From the NCBI RefSeq assembly GCF_000010165.1, contig NC_012491.1, forward strand, positions 5,217,001 through 5,281,000: a stretch of 64,000 nt of DNA, in the 5' to 3' direction. The translations under genes were made by a program, and so were the position numbers. This document shows positions 52,380-61,453 of the stretch, in pieces. The notes beneath the pieces are model-generated. The model worked only from the letters and a program-made list of their open reading frames with translations, made no database searches and was not told the DNA's origin. The DNA is from Brevibacillus brevis NBRC 100599 (GTDB taxonomy: Bacteria > Bacillota > Bacilli > Brevibacillales > Brevibacillaceae). Position 1 is the first letter of the stretch, and each line of letters starts with the position of its first letter.

Positions 52380-53006
52380 TTATCCCACCTTTCCACCGAT
52401 CATACCCATGAGATATACCACGGTAAAGATGAATACCCATACAACGTCGATAAAGTGCCAGTACAGACATGCCAGGTAGAACTTCGGCGCAGTTACTACC
52501 GTTAGGCCCTTTTTCGTCGCAGATAGTTGCAAAAGGGTGATCCAGCAAATCCCGAACGCTACGTGAGCTCCGTGGAATCCAACCAATGTATAGAAGGCAG
52601 ATGAAAATGCACTCGTTGACATTTTCAGTCCTTCATTTACATAGTGTACAAACTCGTAAATCTCCAAAGCAAGGAAGCCGAGACCGAGTATTACTGTGAT
52701 AGTCAGCCATAGCTGAATCTTCTTGAGGTCTTTCCTGTGAAGAGCCAGTGTAGCCATAACACTTGTCATCGAGCTGGTAAGCAAGAGAAGTGTGGCCACT
52801 GCAACGAGATTCATGTCAAACAACGCTTGGGACGTTGGTCCACCATTTGCTTGATCACGAAGAGCGATAAATGTTGCAAACAAGGAACCGAAGAGAACTG
52901 TCTCCCCACCGAGGAAGAGCCAGAAGCCAAGAACCTTATTCTTACCTTCAAGGGTGGCTTTTTCCGGTTCGTCAGGCAATACTGCATGTGCGTGATGGTT
53001 AGCCAT
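52380..53006 (-). CDS. ctaE: Cytochrome caa3 oxidase subunit III
   Basis: 208-residue subunit III with five TM segments: LGFWLFLGGETVLFGSLFAT, TSSMTSVMATLALHRKDLKK, the conserved STSAFSSAFYTLVGFHGAHV, and FIDVVWVFIFTVVYLMG at the C-terminus. Overlaps ctaD by one base at the stop/start. Confidence 0.95.
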   Translation of the reverse strand: MANHHAHAVLPDEPEKATLEGKNKVLGFWLFLGGETVLFGSLFATFIALRDQANGGPTSQALFDMNLVAVATLLLLTSSMTSVMATLALHRKDLKKIQLWLTITVILGLGFLALEIYEFVHYVNEGLKMSTSAFSSAFYTLVGFHGAHVAFGICWITLLQLSATKKGLTVVTAPKFYLACLYWHFIDVVWVFIFTVVYLMGMIGGKVG

Positions 53007-54850
53007 TAAGCCTTTACCCCTTTCTCTTCGAGTTCATCTTCATGAATGTGATAGCCTGGATCGTCTTTCACTGAACGGGTAAACATGCAGGACAGTGTAG
53101 CGAGTATTCCAATGACTACAACCACATAGTTGTGGTAGATAAAGCCATAGCCTGCCACGAACAATCCGAGAGACATCAGGAATGGCAAGAACGATGGCGA
53201 TGGCATGTGAATGTCGCCAATAGGCTCCGCAGGCGTCATGCCTTTGTTACCAGCCATTTTCTCAACCCACAACGCATCCAAACCGCGAACGAGAGGCGTT
53301 TGAACGAAGTTGTACTCCGGCGGCGGCGAAGGAATCGCCCATTCGAGTGAACGTCCATCCCAAGGATCTGCAGGAGCGCGTTTGGAGCTCTTCGCTGCAA
53401 CGACTACGTTGATCACGAATAGGATGGTACCGATCGTCATACCAAATGCACCAATCGTACTGATAAAGTTCCCCATATCCAGGTTCTGATCTTTGAGGTA
53501 TGTAAAGACGCGGCGCGGCATCCCCATCAGACCCAGGAAGTGTTGCGGGAAGAAGGTAAGGTGGAAACCAATGAAGAACGTCCAGAAGTTCCATTTACCA
53601 ATTGTTTCGTTCAGCATTTTACCGAACATTTTCGGCCACCAGTAGTAAAGACCAGAGAAGAGACCGAATACGAGACCCCCTACGATTACGTAGTGGAAGT
53701 GAGCAACTACGAAATAACTGTCATGGTATTGATAGTCAGCCGGCGGAACCGCAAGCATAACCCCTGTCATACCACCGATTGTAAACGTTGGGATAAATCC
53801 TACTGCAAACAGGTTTGCGGTAGGGAAGCGGATTTGACCGCCCCACATGGTCAACAGCCAGTTAAAAATTTTGATCCCTGTAGGAACAGCAATCAACATG
53901 GTTGCAAGTCCAAACAGCGTGTTGGCAATTGCGCCCAAACCTGTTGTGAACATGTGGTGAGCCCACACCATGAAGCCCAAGAAACCGATCAGCGCTGTTG
54001 CAAATACCATAGAGCTGTAACCAAACAGACGCTTTCTTGAGAATGTAGAAACTACTTCTGAAATGACACCGAATGCCGGGAGAATCAAAATGTATACTTC
54101 GGGGTGACCGAAGATCCAGAACAAGTGCTCCCAGATAACAACGTTACCACCTGCGTCAGGGTTAAAAAAGTTTCCGCCGAACAAACGGTCAAACATCAAC
54201 AGAACCAAACCAACCGTAATCGCAGGGAATGCGAAGAGGATCAAACCGGATGTAATAAAGGACGTCCAGGTGAACATTGGCATACGCATGAATGTCATAC
54301 CTGGAGCACGCATGTTGATGATCGTAACCAGGAAGTTAATACCACCAATCAGCGTTCCGAGACCGGCAATTTGCAAACCGAGTACGTAGAAGTCTACGCC
54401 TCTGCCACTGTATTGATTCAAAGCCAAGGTTGTATACGATGTCCAACCAGCATCAGGTGCGCCACCCAAGAACCAGCTTGTGTTCAGTAGCACTCCCCCG
54501 AAGAAAAATAGCCAGAATCCGAGAGCGTTAACAAACGGGAATGCTACGTCGCGTGCACCGATTTGAAGAGGGACAATCGCGTTCATCAAAGCAAAAATGA
54601 TCGGCATAACCGCCAAGAAAATCATCGTAGTGCCGTGCATCGTAATTAATTCATTAAAAGTCTTGGCACCAACGAGTTCAATCTCTGGGTACATCAACTG
54701 CAAACGAATCAGCAGGGCTTCCAAACCACCGGCCAAGAAGAATATCCCACCAGCAATCAGATACAGGATCGCAATCTTCTTATGGTCCACTGTCGTAAGA
54801 TAATCCCACAGCCCCGAGCGATTTGGTGCATGAGAAGCATGTGCAGACAC
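53006..54850 (-). CDS. ctaD: Cytochrome caa3 oxidase subunit I
   Basis: 614-residue haem-copper oxidase core with 12 or more TM segments. Haem and CuB ligands: His in LITMHGTTMIFLAVMP, HPEVYILILPAFG with the His-Tyr pair, AHHMFTTG, and VVAHFHYVIVGG. The Glu of the D-channel end (GHPEVY) is present, so this is a type A1-like enzyme. It is a proton-pumping terminal oxidase in the cytoplasmic membrane. ctaC precedes it by 71 bp. Confidence 0.97.
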   Translation of the reverse strand: MSAHASHAPNRSGLWDYLTTVDHKKIAILYLIAGGIFFLAGGLEALLIRLQLMYPEIELVGAKTFNELITMHGTTMIFLAVMPIIFALMNAIVPLQIGARDVAFPFVNALGFWLFFFGGVLLNTSWFLGGAPDAGWTSYTTLALNQYSGRGVDFYVLGLQIAGLGTLIGGINFLVTIINMRAPGMTFMRMPMFTWTSFITSGLILFAFPAITVGLVLLMFDRLFGGNFFNPDAGGNVVIWEHLFWIFGHPEVYILILPAFGVISEVVSTFSRKRLFGYSSMVFATALIGFLGFMVWAHHMFTTGLGAIANTLFGLATMLIAVPTGIKIFNWLLTMWGGQIRFPTANLFAVGFIPTFTIGGMTGVMLAVPPADYQYHDSYFVVAHFHYVIVGGLVFGLFSGLYYWWPKMFGKMLNETIGKWNFWTFFIGFHLTFFPQHFLGLMGMPRRVFTYLKDQNLDMGNFISTIGAFGMTIGTILFVINVVVAAKSSKRAPADPWDGRSLEWAIPSPPPEYNFVQTPLVRGLDALWVEKMAGNKGMTPAEPIGDIHMPSPSFLPFLMSLGLFVAGYGFIYHNYVVVVIGILATLSCMFTRSVKDDPGYHIHEDELEEKGVKA

Positions 54851-54921
54851 GGGTTTACCTCCTTTTTAAGCGTCACTGCCTATGACGATTGTCAATGCAA
54901 TAAGTTTTATGAGGTTTTACT

Positions 54922-55950
54922 TTACTTTTTCTCGCTTACGCTCAATGTCTCCATGTACTCTACAAGTGCTTTCACTTGGTTGTCATCGAGGTTGAGGTTA
55001 GGCATTTTGTTGCCTGGCTTGATTTTTTGCGGATCTTTCAGCCACTCTGCAATGTTTTCAGGCGTATGTGCTTTGATACCTGCTACACGTTCGCGATCTG
55101 CAAAGTTAGTCAGGTTTGGCCCCATCTTACCGCCTTTACCTGCCACAGCGTGACATCCCAAACAGCTCTTATCAAAGATTTGTTGACCTTCTGCAGCCAG
55201 TGGAGAAGTTGCCGTTACAGGTTCTTTTGCCTGAACGCCCTTCATGTTCGCTACCCAAGTGTCAAAATCTGCTTGTTCCTTTACTTCTACCTTGAAGTCC
55301 ATCAAGGCATGGGAGGCTCCACAGAGCTCCGCACATTTACCGTAGTAAATGCCTGCTTTGTCTGCTTGCAGCCACATTTTGTTTTCTTGCCCTGGGTTCG
55401 TATCGATTTTACCGCCCAATGCAGGAATCCAGAATGCGTGCTTAACATCAGATGCTGATAATACGAATTGAACCTTTTTACCAACCGGCAATACCAAGTC
55501 TTGTGCACTCGCTACTCCAAGATCAGGATACTCGAATTCCCACCAGAATTGGTGAGCGGTAACCTTTACTTGAACTGCTTCCTCTTTCGGGTACTCCTTG
55601 TGCAGTGCGAAACCAGTAGTAACAGTCGGAATCGCCATGATGATTAGGAGCAAGAAAGGAATTACCGTCCAAAGAATTTCAAGTGCATGATTTCCTTCAA
55701 CCTGCTTAGGAATGCCTTGCTGTCCGGGACGCTTACGATAGCGGATAAGGACGTACGTAAAGATCGCCATAACGACAATGAAGACGCCGATCATGATAGC
55801 GGAGGACAGCTTCATCAGGTCAAACTGCATCGCAGCTACCGGACCAGAGGGCTTGAGCGCTGAGAGCTCATCCTTGCCACACCCGGTTAACACTAGCGCC
55901 AGCAGAGCAAACAGGGAAAACTGACGCCAATACTGTTGCCAACCCTTCAT
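54922..55950 (-). CDS. ctaC: Cytochrome caa3 oxidase subunit II with fused cytochrome c
   Basis: 342-residue lipoprotein: lipobox LTGC (~24), two TM hairpin helices (~45-70 and ~95-118), CuA site CAELCGASHALMDF with the other ligand His in DVKHAFWIPALG, and a C-terminal cytochrome c domain with CLGCHAVAG (haem attachment) and the axial Met in KPGNKMPNLN. This makes it a caa3 oxidase that takes electrons from cytochrome c. ATG 55950 follows GAGGGG. It heads ctaCDEF. Confidence 0.96.
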   Translation of the reverse strand: MKGWQQYWRQFSLFALLALVLTGCGKDELSALKPSGPVAAMQFDLMKLSSAIMIGVFIVVMAIFTYVLIRYRKRPGQQGIPKQVEGNHALEILWTVIPFLLLIIMAIPTVTTGFALHKEYPKEEAVQVKVTAHQFWWEFEYPDLGVASAQDLVLPVGKKVQFVLSASDVKHAFWIPALGGKIDTNPGQENKMWLQADKAGIYYGKCAELCGASHALMDFKVEVKEQADFDTWVANMKGVQAKEPVTATSPLAAEGQQIFDKSCLGCHAVAGKGGKMGPNLTNFADRERVAGIKAHTPENIAEWLKDPQKIKPGNKMPNLNLDDNQVKALVEYMETLSVSEKK

Positions 55951-56286
55951 ACCAATGAACCCCTCTTTCTTCGTGTTGGTAACGTTCTAGCCACGCCTAT
56001 AACTAGAAGTTTTCGTACTTTTCTATCTGCTTAAAGAAATCGCATACAATACCATTCACAACTATAATACCCAAACGTGAAAAGTATTAGCAGCCATTCC
56101 AAAAACAAACAGCAAAGTAAGGGGCAGTATTGCACACTTCTACCCAAGCGTGGTAACCATTTAAGTATACATAAATTTTCCTTAATACAAAGGCTATTTG
56201 TTATGATTTTGTTAACAAATTTATGAACAATTTTGTGAACATTGCAGTTAAATTCTGCCATACTATACATTTTAAAGGAGAATTCT
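55951..56286. other. Divergent upstream region between ctaC and the SDR gene
   Basis: Long AT-rich gap. On the plus strand TTGCAG (56242-56247) and TATACA (56264-56269) with a 16-bp spacer are a plausible promoter for the SDR gene. On the minus strand GTTGTGAAT (56062-56054) resembles the ResD motif TTTGTGAAT and could act on ctaC; TTTTGTGAAC (56230-56240) is similar. The ResD assignments rest on short matches only. Confidence 0.4.
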
Positions 56287-57123
56287 ATGCAAAAAAGACC
56301 AATTGCACTAGTCACTGGTACCTCAAGTGGCTTTGGTAAGCATGCATCGGTCGCTTTAGTCAAGGCTGGTTTTCAGGTAATTGCTGCTATGCGTGATCCA
56401 GCAAAAAGAGACCCTCTTGACAAATTGGCAAGCTTGCTTATAGATCCTGACCACCTGGAAGTCATTTCCCTTGATGTTACGAATTCGGAACAAATTCAGG
56501 AGGCGATCACCTCCATCATTGCAAAACATGGGCGCATTGATTTGTTGGTAAACAATGCCGGCTACGCGTTGGGTGGCTTTGCTGAGGAGGTCTCTTCTGA
56601 AGAATGGCGCAAGCAGTTTGATGTAAATGTGTTTGGGCTGATCGACGTCACTCGGGCAGTCTTGCCTTATATGCGGCAGCAACAAGCTGGACGAATTATA
56701 AACGTAAGCAGCATCAGTGGGCGATTTGGTTTCCCCGGTCTCTCGCCGTATGCCGCATCCAAGCATGCAGTCGAAGGCTTCAGTGAATCGCTTCGCCTTG
56801 AAATGCTACCCTTTCAGGTTCAAGTCGTCCTTGTTGAGCCCGGCTCCTTTCGTACAGCCATCTGGGAGAAAGGAATGCAAGACCAACAGCTTGATGAAGA
56901 CTCTCCTTACGCCTCCCAAATGAAGCAACTGATACGTCACGTAGAAGCAATCATAGAAAAGGCACCTGCTCCCGACGCAGTCATCTCGACGATTGTCCAT
57001 GCGGCCACCACTCCCAAGCCGCGATTCCGCTACCCGGTTGGCCGAGGCGTGGGACTTACAATCGTCGCAAAAAATTGGCTTCCGTGGTCATGGATTGAGC
57101 GAATCGTGACAAAGCGATCGTAA
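56287..57123 (+). CDS. Short-chain dehydrogenase/reductase family oxidoreductase
   Basis: 278-residue classical SDR: cofactor motif TGTSSGFG (~11-18), NNAGYALGGF (~86-95), catalytic Ser in NVSSISG and the YAASK pair Tyr/Lys (~156-160). ATG 56287 follows AAAGGAG. The C-terminal extension (GRGVGLTIVAKNWLPWSWIE) is typical of SDRs acting on lipids or retinol-like substrates, but the substrate cannot be assigned. Monocistronic, convergent with the DUF2512 gene across a shared hairpin. Confidence 0.88.
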   Translation: MQKRPIALVTGTSSGFGKHASVALVKAGFQVIAAMRDPAKRDPLDKLASLLIDPDHLEVISLDVTNSEQIQEAITSIIAKHGRIDLLVNNAGYALGGFAEEVSSEEWRKQFDVNVFGLIDVTRAVLPYMRQQQAGRIINVSSISGRFGFPGLSPYAASKHAVEGFSESLRLEMLPFQVQVVLVEPGSFRTAIWEKGMQDQQLDEDSPYASQMKQLIRHVEAIIEKAPAPDAVISTIVHAATTPKPRFRYPVGRGVGLTIVAKNWLPWSWIERIVTKRS

Positions 57124-57140
57124 TGATTTTTCCATAAACA

Positions 57141-57165
57141 AAACACACCCCCAAGGAGTGTGTTT
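57141..57165. terminator. Bidirectional terminator between the SDR and DUF2512 genes
   Basis: AAACACAC (57141-57148) pairs with GTGTGTTT (57158-57165) around CCCCAAGGA; A/T-rich flanks on both sides serve the convergent genes. Confidence 0.75.
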
Positions 57166-57178
57166 GCACGTTGAACAA

Positions 57179-57529
57179 CTATACACTTTCCGTTCGTCCT
57201 GTTCGTATCAGCCAAACATGCTGGATATATTCTGCTACGCCAAAAAATATCGCAACAAAACCGGCCCCGACTGCAGCGATTTGAGCCGTCGGCAAAAACA
57301 CAATGCTTCCATAAACGATCAAAAAGCCGATAATCAAGTCAAACATGGTCGTAAGCCAAAGACTCCCTGCTGTAAGGATCGCCCTATCCAAAAAATATCC
57401 GGCGATTGCCAAGACAAATCCGACTCCGACAGACTGATATAGATTAGCGAAATTCACTTCTGGAAAGAGAGCATCTGCCAAAACGACCAACAACGGACTA
57501 ACGAGCAGCTTCATCAAAAGACCGTCCAC
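57179..57529 (-). CDS. DUF2512 (YndM-like) membrane protein
   Basis: 116-residue protein with four TM segments: MKLLVSPLLVVLADALFP, VGVGFVLAIAGYFLDRAIL, LTTMFDLIIGFLIVYGSIVF, and AVGAGFVAIFFGVAEYIQH. It matches the DUF2512/YndM family of Bacillales, which is often near spore genes; its function is unknown. GTG 57529 follows AAAGGAG at 11 nt. It lies downstream of the GerA locus (47 bp), same strand, so it may be the last gene of that operon. Confidence 0.8.
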   Translation of the reverse strand: MDGLLMKLLVSPLLVVLADALFPEVNFANLYQSVGVGFVLAIAGYFLDRAILTAGSLWLTTMFDLIIGFLIVYGSIVFLPTAQIAAVGAGFVAIFFGVAEYIQHVWLIRTGRTESV

Positions 57530-57576
57530 GTCTATTTACTCTCCTTTACTGGGGGTGTACTCAGTATGCCCCTCGT

Positions 57577-57804
57577 TTACTTCAGCCATGTCATGAGGCC
57601 GTCGTATACGGGCTTGTAAACCATTTCCACCCAATAAACAGGATTGGGGACAACCCCTTTTTCAGCTCCTGCGTACAAACCAACACTGATGACGAGCAAC
57701 CCGAGAAAGACAGCGATCTCTTTACGCTGCCGCTTCCGAATTAGTCGGGGCAGCTCGTATGCACAAACGATTATGGATATAACGATGACAGCAAATGTCG
57801 ACAT
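57577..57804 (-). CDS. Small membrane protein of the GerA locus
   Basis: 75-residue protein with two TM segments (FAVIVISIIVCAYELPRLI and EIAVFLGLLVISVGLYAGAE). ATG 57804 follows GGGGGAG; the frame open to 57852 overlaps gerAC and lacks an RBS. It sits right after gerAC. In B. subtilis the yfkQRST cluster also has a small unknown membrane gene (yfkS) between gerAC- and gerAB-type genes, so this may be the same element; that comparison is from memory and context, not sequence identity. Confidence 0.75.
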   Translation of the reverse strand: MSTFAVIVISIIVCAYELPRLIRKRQRKEIAVFLGLLVISVGLYAGAEKGVVPNPVYWVEMVYKPVYDGLMTWLK

Positions 57805-57832
57805 ACAAACTCCCCCTGCCCCTGTTACACAA

Positions 57833-59014
57833 TCACCTTTCTTCAAAGGCATTATTGATGGTTCCTAAACGTCTGATTTTCACATCAGCTTTGACATGTA
57901 CAGGCAGCTTGGAAAATCCCTTTTCCCAATTGCTCCCTATCTTCTTCCATACCTTCGGGTATTGCCGATGAATCGCTTCTCCGAATCCATATATGTCTAC
58001 TCCATTTTTCTTGGCATTGGCAATGGCTTTTGTCGCCAATGCTTCCAGTGATTTTTCTGCCTCTTTTTCCAGCTCCTTGATCGTATCCTCCTCTGTCAGA
58101 TCGAGCTTGCATTGCACTTCGCCAATATCATTTTCCAAAGCGATGTGAACGATGACTTCAGGCGTGCCATTTTTCATGGTAGCCTCGATTTTCGCGTCGG
58201 CGTGCATGACTTCCAGCGTCAAGAGTCCTCCCCCCTTGCAAGGCATACTTCCGACCGTGCTTTTTACTTTGCCTGTAATGTAACTATAGGCTTTGCTGTC
58301 CGCTTCACTCAGCCAGTTGATCATCTTGTCTCCCCGGAAAGTAGCCAATGTCGTATATTGAAGAAGCACGGGGGTATCTATTTGCTCGACGTTATTTCGT
58401 TTGTCCCCCTCCCTTGCAGGTCCGGTTAGTCGCACGCCTGTCAAAACGGCTTCTTTCCCTTTGCTGGTAAAGTCAGTAATCAATTGATCCATTGTAACTG
58501 CTGCGGTAGGCGCCCATACTTTGGAGGATGTCTCTAAAGAAGCAAACATTTCTGTAGAAGGGATTTGTTCAAGCGGTGTGATCACTCTTAGGATGTTGCG
58601 TGCCGTCGTTCCTCTAGCGATGGCAATATAAAAGTCAGTCCGAAACTCATGGTCACGCGAGACAAAATCGATGACAGGAGCGATCCCTTCCCTCGCGACC
58701 TCCTCGCCAAATATGAGCATCCGCGTGTGGGCCATATAAATTTTCCGAGGAGAGATCGTGGTCATTTTGCGCACAGCCTCAAAAATTGTCGGAGCGTTCA
58801 TCGTAAAGAGAGTAACAGGTGCACGTCCAGGCTTCCCCTTGTTGGCCGCGACCTCTGCAGGGTCGACTACTTGAACCGAAACCTGATAGCCTGTTTGCAC
58901 TTTATCAATACCAATCCCGACCGCAATCGCTAAATCGTTCAGTTCTTTTCGATCCCAACAACCAGCTAGGATAATAACGAGCACGATGCAGAGAAGAACT
59001 TTTATCCCTTTCAC
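57833..59014 (-). CDS. Ger(x)C-family spore germination lipoprotein
   Basis: 393-residue lipoprotein: lipobox LAGC (~19) followed by WDRKELNDLAIAVGIGIDKV, the family opening, then VRKMTTISPRKIYMAHTRML and a C-terminal domain with ALATKAIANAKKNGVDIYGF and IHRQYPKVWKKIGSNWE. It is the C subunit of a germinant receptor in the spore inner membrane. Second gene of the locus, 35 bp after the A subunit. Confidence 0.93.
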   Translation of the reverse strand: MKGIKVLLCIVLVIILAGCWDRKELNDLAIAVGIGIDKVQTGYQVSVQVVDPAEVAANKGKPGRAPVTLFTMNAPTIFEAVRKMTTISPRKIYMAHTRMLIFGEEVAREGIAPVIDFVSRDHEFRTDFYIAIARGTTARNILRVITPLEQIPSTEMFASLETSSKVWAPTAAVTMDQLITDFTSKGKEAVLTGVRLTGPAREGDKRNNVEQIDTPVLLQYTTLATFRGDKMINWLSEADSKAYSYITGKVKSTVGSMPCKGGGLLTLEVMHADAKIEATMKNGTPEVIVHIALENDIGEVQCKLDLTEEDTIKELEKEAEKSLEALATKAIANAKKNGVDIYGFGEAIHRQYPKVWKKIGSNWEKGFSKLPVHVKADVKIRRLGTINNAFEER

Positions 59015-59049
59015 TGGTGCCCACTCCTTTACATGCTGTGGAAAGTCTC

Positions 59050-60558
59050 TTACTTTTGCGGTGGTAATGGCTTTATCCCTTTAGATTGGCGTCGCAAATT
59101 GTTTTTGGTAATCGATTCAGGCCGTTTGTCCAAGGCCCAGCGAGGCAAGCGAAGGATCGTGTCTCTTTGCTCTTTCAAGGAAAACGGAGCAAACGATTCC
59201 ATATACGGTACGCCAAACGAGCGCAGACTGCATAAATGCAGCACCAAGGCTAGCATCCCTACAATAATTCCGTATATACCAAAAGAAGCAGCCAACACCA
59301 TCAGGGGAAAACGAAGAATCCTCACGGTAATCGACATGTTGCTCGCTGGGAAAATAAAGCTGGAGATCGCAGTAATCGAGACCACAATAACCATCGCTGC
59401 CGAAACAATCCCGGCTTCCACCGCCGCTTGTCCGATGACCAGTGTTCCCACGATGGAAATGGCTTGACCTACTGCACGCGGCATGCGGATTCCGGCCTCT
59501 CGCAATATCTCAAAAGCCACTTCCATCATGATCGCCTCAATAAAGGCTGGAAAGGGCACTCCTTCTCGCTGTGCCGCCAAGCTGATCAGAAGCTGTGTCG
59601 GGAGCATCTCTTGGTGGAAGGTCGTAATGGCGATATAGAGAGAGGGGGCCAGCAACGCTATAAAAAAACAGGCGAAGCGCAGCATGCGAATCAACGTACT
59701 AAAATCAAAGCGCTGATAGTAGTCTTCCGCAGAATGGAAAAACTCAACAAAGAGAGAGGGCACGGTCAAAACAAAAGGAGTCCCATCTACAAGAATCGCT
59801 ACGCGTCCCTCTAATAGATTCGCGGCCACTACATCCGGGCGCTCCGAGTTAGAAATGGTGGGGAAAGGTGTGTAGGCTTCGTCCTGGATCAGCTCCTCAA
59901 TCATTCCGCTTTCCATGATGCCATCGATGCTGATTCGATCCAGTCTATTACGTACTTCTTCTACCACATCTTCTTCTACAATCCCTTTCATATACACAAC
60001 CGCGACTTCTGTCTTGGTTTCCTCGCCGATTCTGTTGATTTCAATCCATAGCTTTTCACTGGAAATCCGTCTCCGCAGCAGCGTAATATTGGTGCGAAGT
60101 GTCTCCGTGAAGCTCTCCCGTGGACCACGAATGACAGTTTGTGATGACGGCTCGGTGACTCCTCTATCCTTCCACCCCTGCAAACCAATATGAATACCTT
60201 GCGAGCAGCCATCCACGAGAATGATGACACAGCCAGACAGCAATGCTGTAAACAAGGTGGGAAAATCGTATAAATCCCCCATATCCCCTACGGTCAAGAT
60301 GGATTCTTTTAAAAAGGGAACGAACTCGTCCTCGCGTATCCCTTCCCATTCCTTCAAGCGCATTTTGTATAAGAGACTGTCGATTAAGACGGCTTGTACC
60401 AGATACGAATCAACCATGCCATCCGCATACATGACAGCTGCCCGAACGGGTTCTAGGTTATGTAGGACTACCTCTCGAATTACTATGTCATTGCTGTATC
60501 CGAGCGATTCTTTTATATAGTGAACGTTGTCGTCCAGGCTGCAACCAATCTGAGCCAT
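59050..60558 (-). CDS. Spore germination protein, GerA family (A subunit)
   Basis: 502-residue membrane protein with an N-terminal soluble domain and about five TM segments at the C-terminus. Conserved blocks: PRESFTETLRTNITLLRRRI, PTISNSERPDVVAANLLEGR, FPAFIEAIMMEVAFEILREA, GIRMPRAVGQAISIVGTLVI. It forms the germinant-receptor complex with a GerB permease and GerC lipoprotein. The start ATG 60558 follows GTGAGGAG. No GerB gene is present in the window next to it. Confidence 0.94.
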   Translation of the reverse strand: MAQIGCSLDDNVHYIKESLGYSNDIVIREVVLHNLEPVRAAVMYADGMVDSYLVQAVLIDSLLYKMRLKEWEGIREDEFVPFLKESILTVGDMGDLYDFPTLFTALLSGCVIILVDGCSQGIHIGLQGWKDRGVTEPSSQTVIRGPRESFTETLRTNITLLRRRISSEKLWIEINRIGEETKTEVAVVYMKGIVEEDVVEEVRNRLDRISIDGIMESGMIEELIQDEAYTPFPTISNSERPDVVAANLLEGRVAILVDGTPFVLTVPSLFVEFFHSAEDYYQRFDFSTLIRMLRFACFFIALLAPSLYIAITTFHQEMLPTQLLISLAAQREGVPFPAFIEAIMMEVAFEILREAGIRMPRAVGQAISIVGTLVIGQAAVEAGIVSAAMVIVVSITAISSFIFPASNMSITVRILRFPLMVLAASFGIYGIIVGMLALVLHLCSLRSFGVPYMESFAPFSLKEQRDTILRLPRWALDKRPESITKNNLRRQSKGIKPLPPQK

Positions 60559-60580
60559 TCGGATTGCTCCTCACATCGGC

Positions 60581-60587
60581 TATTATG
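60581..60587 (-). promoter_or_regulatory. Candidate sigma-G -10 box upstream of the GerA locus
   Basis: Minus strand CATAATA matches the sigma-G -10 consensus CATNMTA, about 23 bp before the start. No convincing -35 was found, so the assignment is weak but fits forespore expression of germinant receptors. Confidence 0.3.
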
Positions 60588-60648
60588 AACACAGTTTCTC
60601 CGATTGCCCCCATTGCTAAACAAAACGTTCATGACCGTTTTCACAGAA

Positions 60649-60690
60649 AAAGACCTCGCACTCATGGAAGAGGACAAGGTCTTTGGGTAT
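60649..60690 (-). terminator. Intrinsic terminator of the SurA-like gene region
   Basis: Minus strand: AAAGACCT ... AGGTCTTT (60684-60677 and 60656-60649), with an inner paired loop, followed by TTTTCTG. It lies 10 bp past the SurA-N gene stop. Confidence 0.8.
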
Positions 60691-60699
60691 AAGTTCTAC

Positions 60700-61344
60700 T
60701 TATGGAGCAGGTATTTGTTCTTCACCTGGCACTGATGGATCGTCAAAGGAAGGGTCGTTCCATTCTACTTTGTGTTTATCCTGAAGCGTATTTAACCAGG
60801 TACCGTAGTTCTGACTGCGATTTTGGTCAGTCAGCATCATCTTGATCTGATCTTTGACTTTATCAAACTCAGGTGCTGGTGAACCCAGCTGTGCTTTATT
60901 TGTATCATAGTAGGTTTTGATTTGCTCCTCGGTAACCGGGAATGCTTTATCCAACAACTTATCCCGTGTCATGAGCACGTTCAACTTATCCCGCAGTTGG
61001 GCCTCAGTCATTCCCATACTCTTCAAGTAGTTTTGGAATGCCTCAGGTGAACCTACCTGTTTTTTCATCGAATCAATCTCTTTATTCATATCTTCTTGCG
61101 TCACCGCGACGTTTTGCGCCTTGGCTTCCTGCTTGATTAACGCTTCCGCAACAAGTTCATGTATCGTTTGTTTTCCGTACGTTTTCTTCATTTCACCGTA
61201 AAGCTGATTTTGTGTAATCGAGGTATCGCCAGCTGTTACCAATACAGGGTCATTGCCTTTTGCCCATGATTGATAAAAACCTAAAACAGCTAACCCCGTT
61301 ACTAATATGGCAACCGTAAGCATGGAAATATCAAACTTCTTCAC
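60700..61344 (-). CDS. SurA-N-type secreted/membrane-anchored chaperone lacking a PPIase domain
   Basis: 214-residue protein: an N-terminal membrane anchor (MLTVAILVTGLAVLGFYQSW) then a SurA/PrsA-like helical domain (ITQNQLYGEMKKTYGKQTIH, ELVAEALIKQEAKAQNVAVT, MGMTEAQLRDKLNVLMTRDKL). The parvulin PPIase domain that PrsA has between these arms is absent; the C-terminus is an acidic tail (DPSVPGEEQIPAP). GTG 61344 follows AGAGGA. Chaperone for exported proteins by fold; it lies near ecsAB as prsA does in B. subtilis. A signal anchor rather than a lipobox is present. Confidence 0.8.
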   Translation of the reverse strand: MKKFDISMLTVAILVTGLAVLGFYQSWAKGNDPVLVTAGDTSITQNQLYGEMKKTYGKQTIHELVAEALIKQEAKAQNVAVTQEDMNKEIDSMKKQVGSPEAFQNYLKSMGMTEAQLRDKLNVLMTRDKLLDKAFPVTEEQIKTYYDTNKAQLGSPAPEFDKVKDQIKMMLTDQNRSQNYGTWLNTLQDKHKVEWNDPSFDDPSVPGEEQIPAP

Positions 61345-61453
61345 TTGGATATCCTCTCTTTCTATAATCTGCCCTCCAAGTATAGAAAGAAGTTATGGTA
61401 GAAAAATGGAAAGCGTATTACACAACTTTTCCACATTTTAAACATATTATGCG

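Noticed and set aside
55951..56040. cre site upstream of ctaC (TGGTAACGTTCTAG)
   Set aside because: Only about 10 of 14 consensus positions match; too weak to list.
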